A stretch of 64,000 nt of DNA, from contig CALDEM010000018.1 of the NCBI GenBank assembly GCA_937942435.1, positions 1 through 64,000 on the forward strand, given 5' to 3'. Of this stretch, positions 62,917-64,000 are shown one piece after another. This DNA is from an uncultured Saprospiraceae bacterium. GTDB lineage: Bacteria; Bacteroidota; Bacteroidia; Chitinophagales; Saprospiraceae. Both the position numbers and the translations under genes were made by a program. How positions within the stretch are numbered: position 1 is the stretch's first letter; each line of letters begins with the position of its first letter. The notes beneath the pieces are model-generated. The model did no database searches. It saw nothing but the letters and a program-made list of their open reading frames with translations, and was not told where the DNA came from.

Positions 62917-64000
62917 ATGAGATATCTTCTCTTTCTTTTCCTGATATTTTCATCAAATCTTGTTATTGCCCAAGTGGTAAATGTCTCAAAGGAAAATCCT
63001 CTATGGGGTGAGCAAGTCGACATATCTTATACACCTAGTGCTGACAGCCAATTTAAATTATCAGATGAGGTGTATTTGTATATTGCAGTTGCTATGGAAG
63101 ACTACTCACATCTTCCGATGACCGTTAAGATGCAAAAAGAGCAAGAGAAGTTTGTGAGTACTTTGCAGGTCAAAGAAGGATCCGCATCATATTCTTTGCA
63201 GTTTCGAGTGAATCAAGAATTTGATTATAAAGTAGCTACGAGTTTCAAACCTATATCTTCAGAGGGCCATTTTTATAGAAATGCGTTTGTCCAAGATGTG
63301 TTTCAATCTCCTGAAGCTCATAAAGAAGAATTGAAGAGTTACCCTGATAACTCTTCTGTATATCGGACGAGGTGGCAATTATTAGGTTATACAAAAAAGG
63401 ATTCGGCACAGATCATCATCAAGCAAGAGCTTGATAAAATCACACAAGAAAAAGTGACGAATGAAACTTATTACTATGCCAAGGTATGTGGACATGCACT
63501 TCTAGGTGAATTTGATCAGGCAAGATCTAATTTTGAAACCCTACTTGAAGAATATCCTCGTTCACCTCTTATAGCAGATTCCTATACTTTTTACAATTAC
63601 AATCTTTTTTCGCAATCAGCCAGAGATAACAAGATCTCCGGTATTGTATATGACTTTATCCTTAGTAACCCAAGTAGTGTTTTGGCAAAGGACAATATCC
63701 GACTGCTTTATAAGAAGTCGAAAGTTAAGGATGCTGATGCTTTGAAAAAAATTGCCGCACATTGGATGAAGGAAGATCCTGATGATGCAATGATGTATTA
63801 CCATTATGCACGTGCTATTGAAGATCGACAAGAAAAATTGTTCTACCTGGATAAATCGATTAATACCTTGTTCAATGGAAATTTAGAAGTAACTAAGAAC
63901 TACAATTGGGATAGTGGCATAGTCTATACATTACCAACTATAATTAAGGGTTTTGAAGAAGTTGGTGCTTATGCCCAAGCACTTGCATTACTTTCCTTAC
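62917..64000 (+). CDS. Secreted protein, N-terminal part (cut by the window edge)
   Basis: 361 codons without a stop to the window end. Signal peptide MRYLLFLFLIFSSNLVIAQ, then a domain with NPLWGEQVDISYTPSAD and FKLSDEVYLYI, and helical repeats from about residue 160 (for example YYAKVCGHALLGEFDQARSNFETLLEEYP). The N-terminus resembles TPR-bearing TlpA/thioredoxin-fold proteins of Bacteroidota, so a C-terminal redox domain beyond the window is possible but unseen. Confidence 0.75.
   Translation, partial: MRYLLFLFLIFSSNLVIAQVVNVSKENPLWGEQVDISYTPSADSQFKLSDEVYLYIAVAMEDYSHLPMTVKMQKEQEKFVSTLQVKEGSASYSLQFRVNQEFDYKVATSFKPISSEGHFYRNAFVQDVFQSPEAHKEELKSYPDNSSVYRTRWQLLGYTKKDSAQIIIKQELDKITQEKVTNETYYYAKVCGHALLGEFDQARSNFETLLEEYPRSPLIADSYTFYNYNLFSQSARDNKISGIVYDFILSNPSSVLAKDNIRLLYKKSKVKDADALKKIAAHWMKEDPDDAMMYYHYARAIEDRQEKLFYLDKSINTLFNGNLEVTKNYNWDSGIVYTLPTIIKGFEEVGAYAQALALLSL

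Noticed and set aside
1-64000. CRISPR arrays, IS elements, prophage or restriction systems
   Set aside because: No regularly spaced repeats, transposase motifs or phage structural genes were seen in any frame.

Overview
The window looks like a chromosomal segment of a Bacteroidota bacterium, probably marine and perhaps close to the Saprospiria; the rank below phylum is a guess. Signs seen in the sequence are low GC, a PorP/SprF-type outer-membrane protein of the type IX secretion family, a GbsR regulator, a GSCFA-domain protein, a second EF-G paralogue of the Bacteroidota type, weak Shine-Dalgarno sites, and several upstream matches to the Bacteroidota -7 promoter element TAnnTTTG. A GH117 anhydro-galactosidase suggests agar or carrageenan oligosaccharides as substrates. 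I see no IS element, prophage or CRISPR array. One tRNA gene is present.

Layout. 1-5.8 kb is an accessory patch: GH117 lipoprotein, a broken gene, a Tat-exported epimerase-like lipoprotein, an SDR and a GMC oxidoreductase. 5.8-10.5 kb is a minus-strand run with rfbD, rfbC, der, era, a conserved hypothetical and a Zur/Fur-like regulator. 10.6-18 kb reads plus: anmK, a divergent EF-G2, a HEAT-cyclophilin lipoprotein, GbsR and an amidohydrolase. 18-27 kb holds GSCFA, PorP, a PIF1-like helicase, class I HMG-CoA reductase, a 53-residue membrane protein, a metzincin protease and lpxB-(105 aa)-surE. 27-32.9 kb carries hemH, DUF2256-DUF429, an ABC1 kinase with a TetR regulator, def, thioredoxin, OsmC and tRNA-Leu(CAA). 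33-45.4 kb has a Rieske oxygenase with an APC permease, an hscB-rhomboid run, tdk, purH, and a secreted cluster of one outer-membrane protein and two homologous TPR proteins. 45.4-52.4 kb is mostly minus: sugar kinase and thioredoxin-like lipoprotein, dnaA, a 5'-nucleotidase split over two genes, IscA/ErpA, YjbR and an ECF sigma factor. 52.6-64 kb mixes small secreted and hypothetical genes, a toxin-antitoxin pair whose toxin has lost its start codon, a polysaccharide deacetylase, an AhpD-like protein with an AraC regulator, a DUF4097-like protein, an acyl-CoA ligase, and a secreted protein cut by the window edge.

Much of the window is housekeeping: ribosome-assembly GTPases, purine and thymidine salvage, lipid A, heme, Fe-S assembly, replication initiation and N-terminal processing. 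The points I rate highest are the EF-G2 with Tyr in place of the switch II catalytic His, the toxin gene with no start codon, the OMP-TPR-TPR cluster, the split 5'-nucleotidase, the set of TAnnTTTG boxes that would give leaderless or near-leaderless transcripts, and two long inverted repeats (one inside a gene, one shared by two convergent stop codons). I did not find a clear new defence or mobile system.
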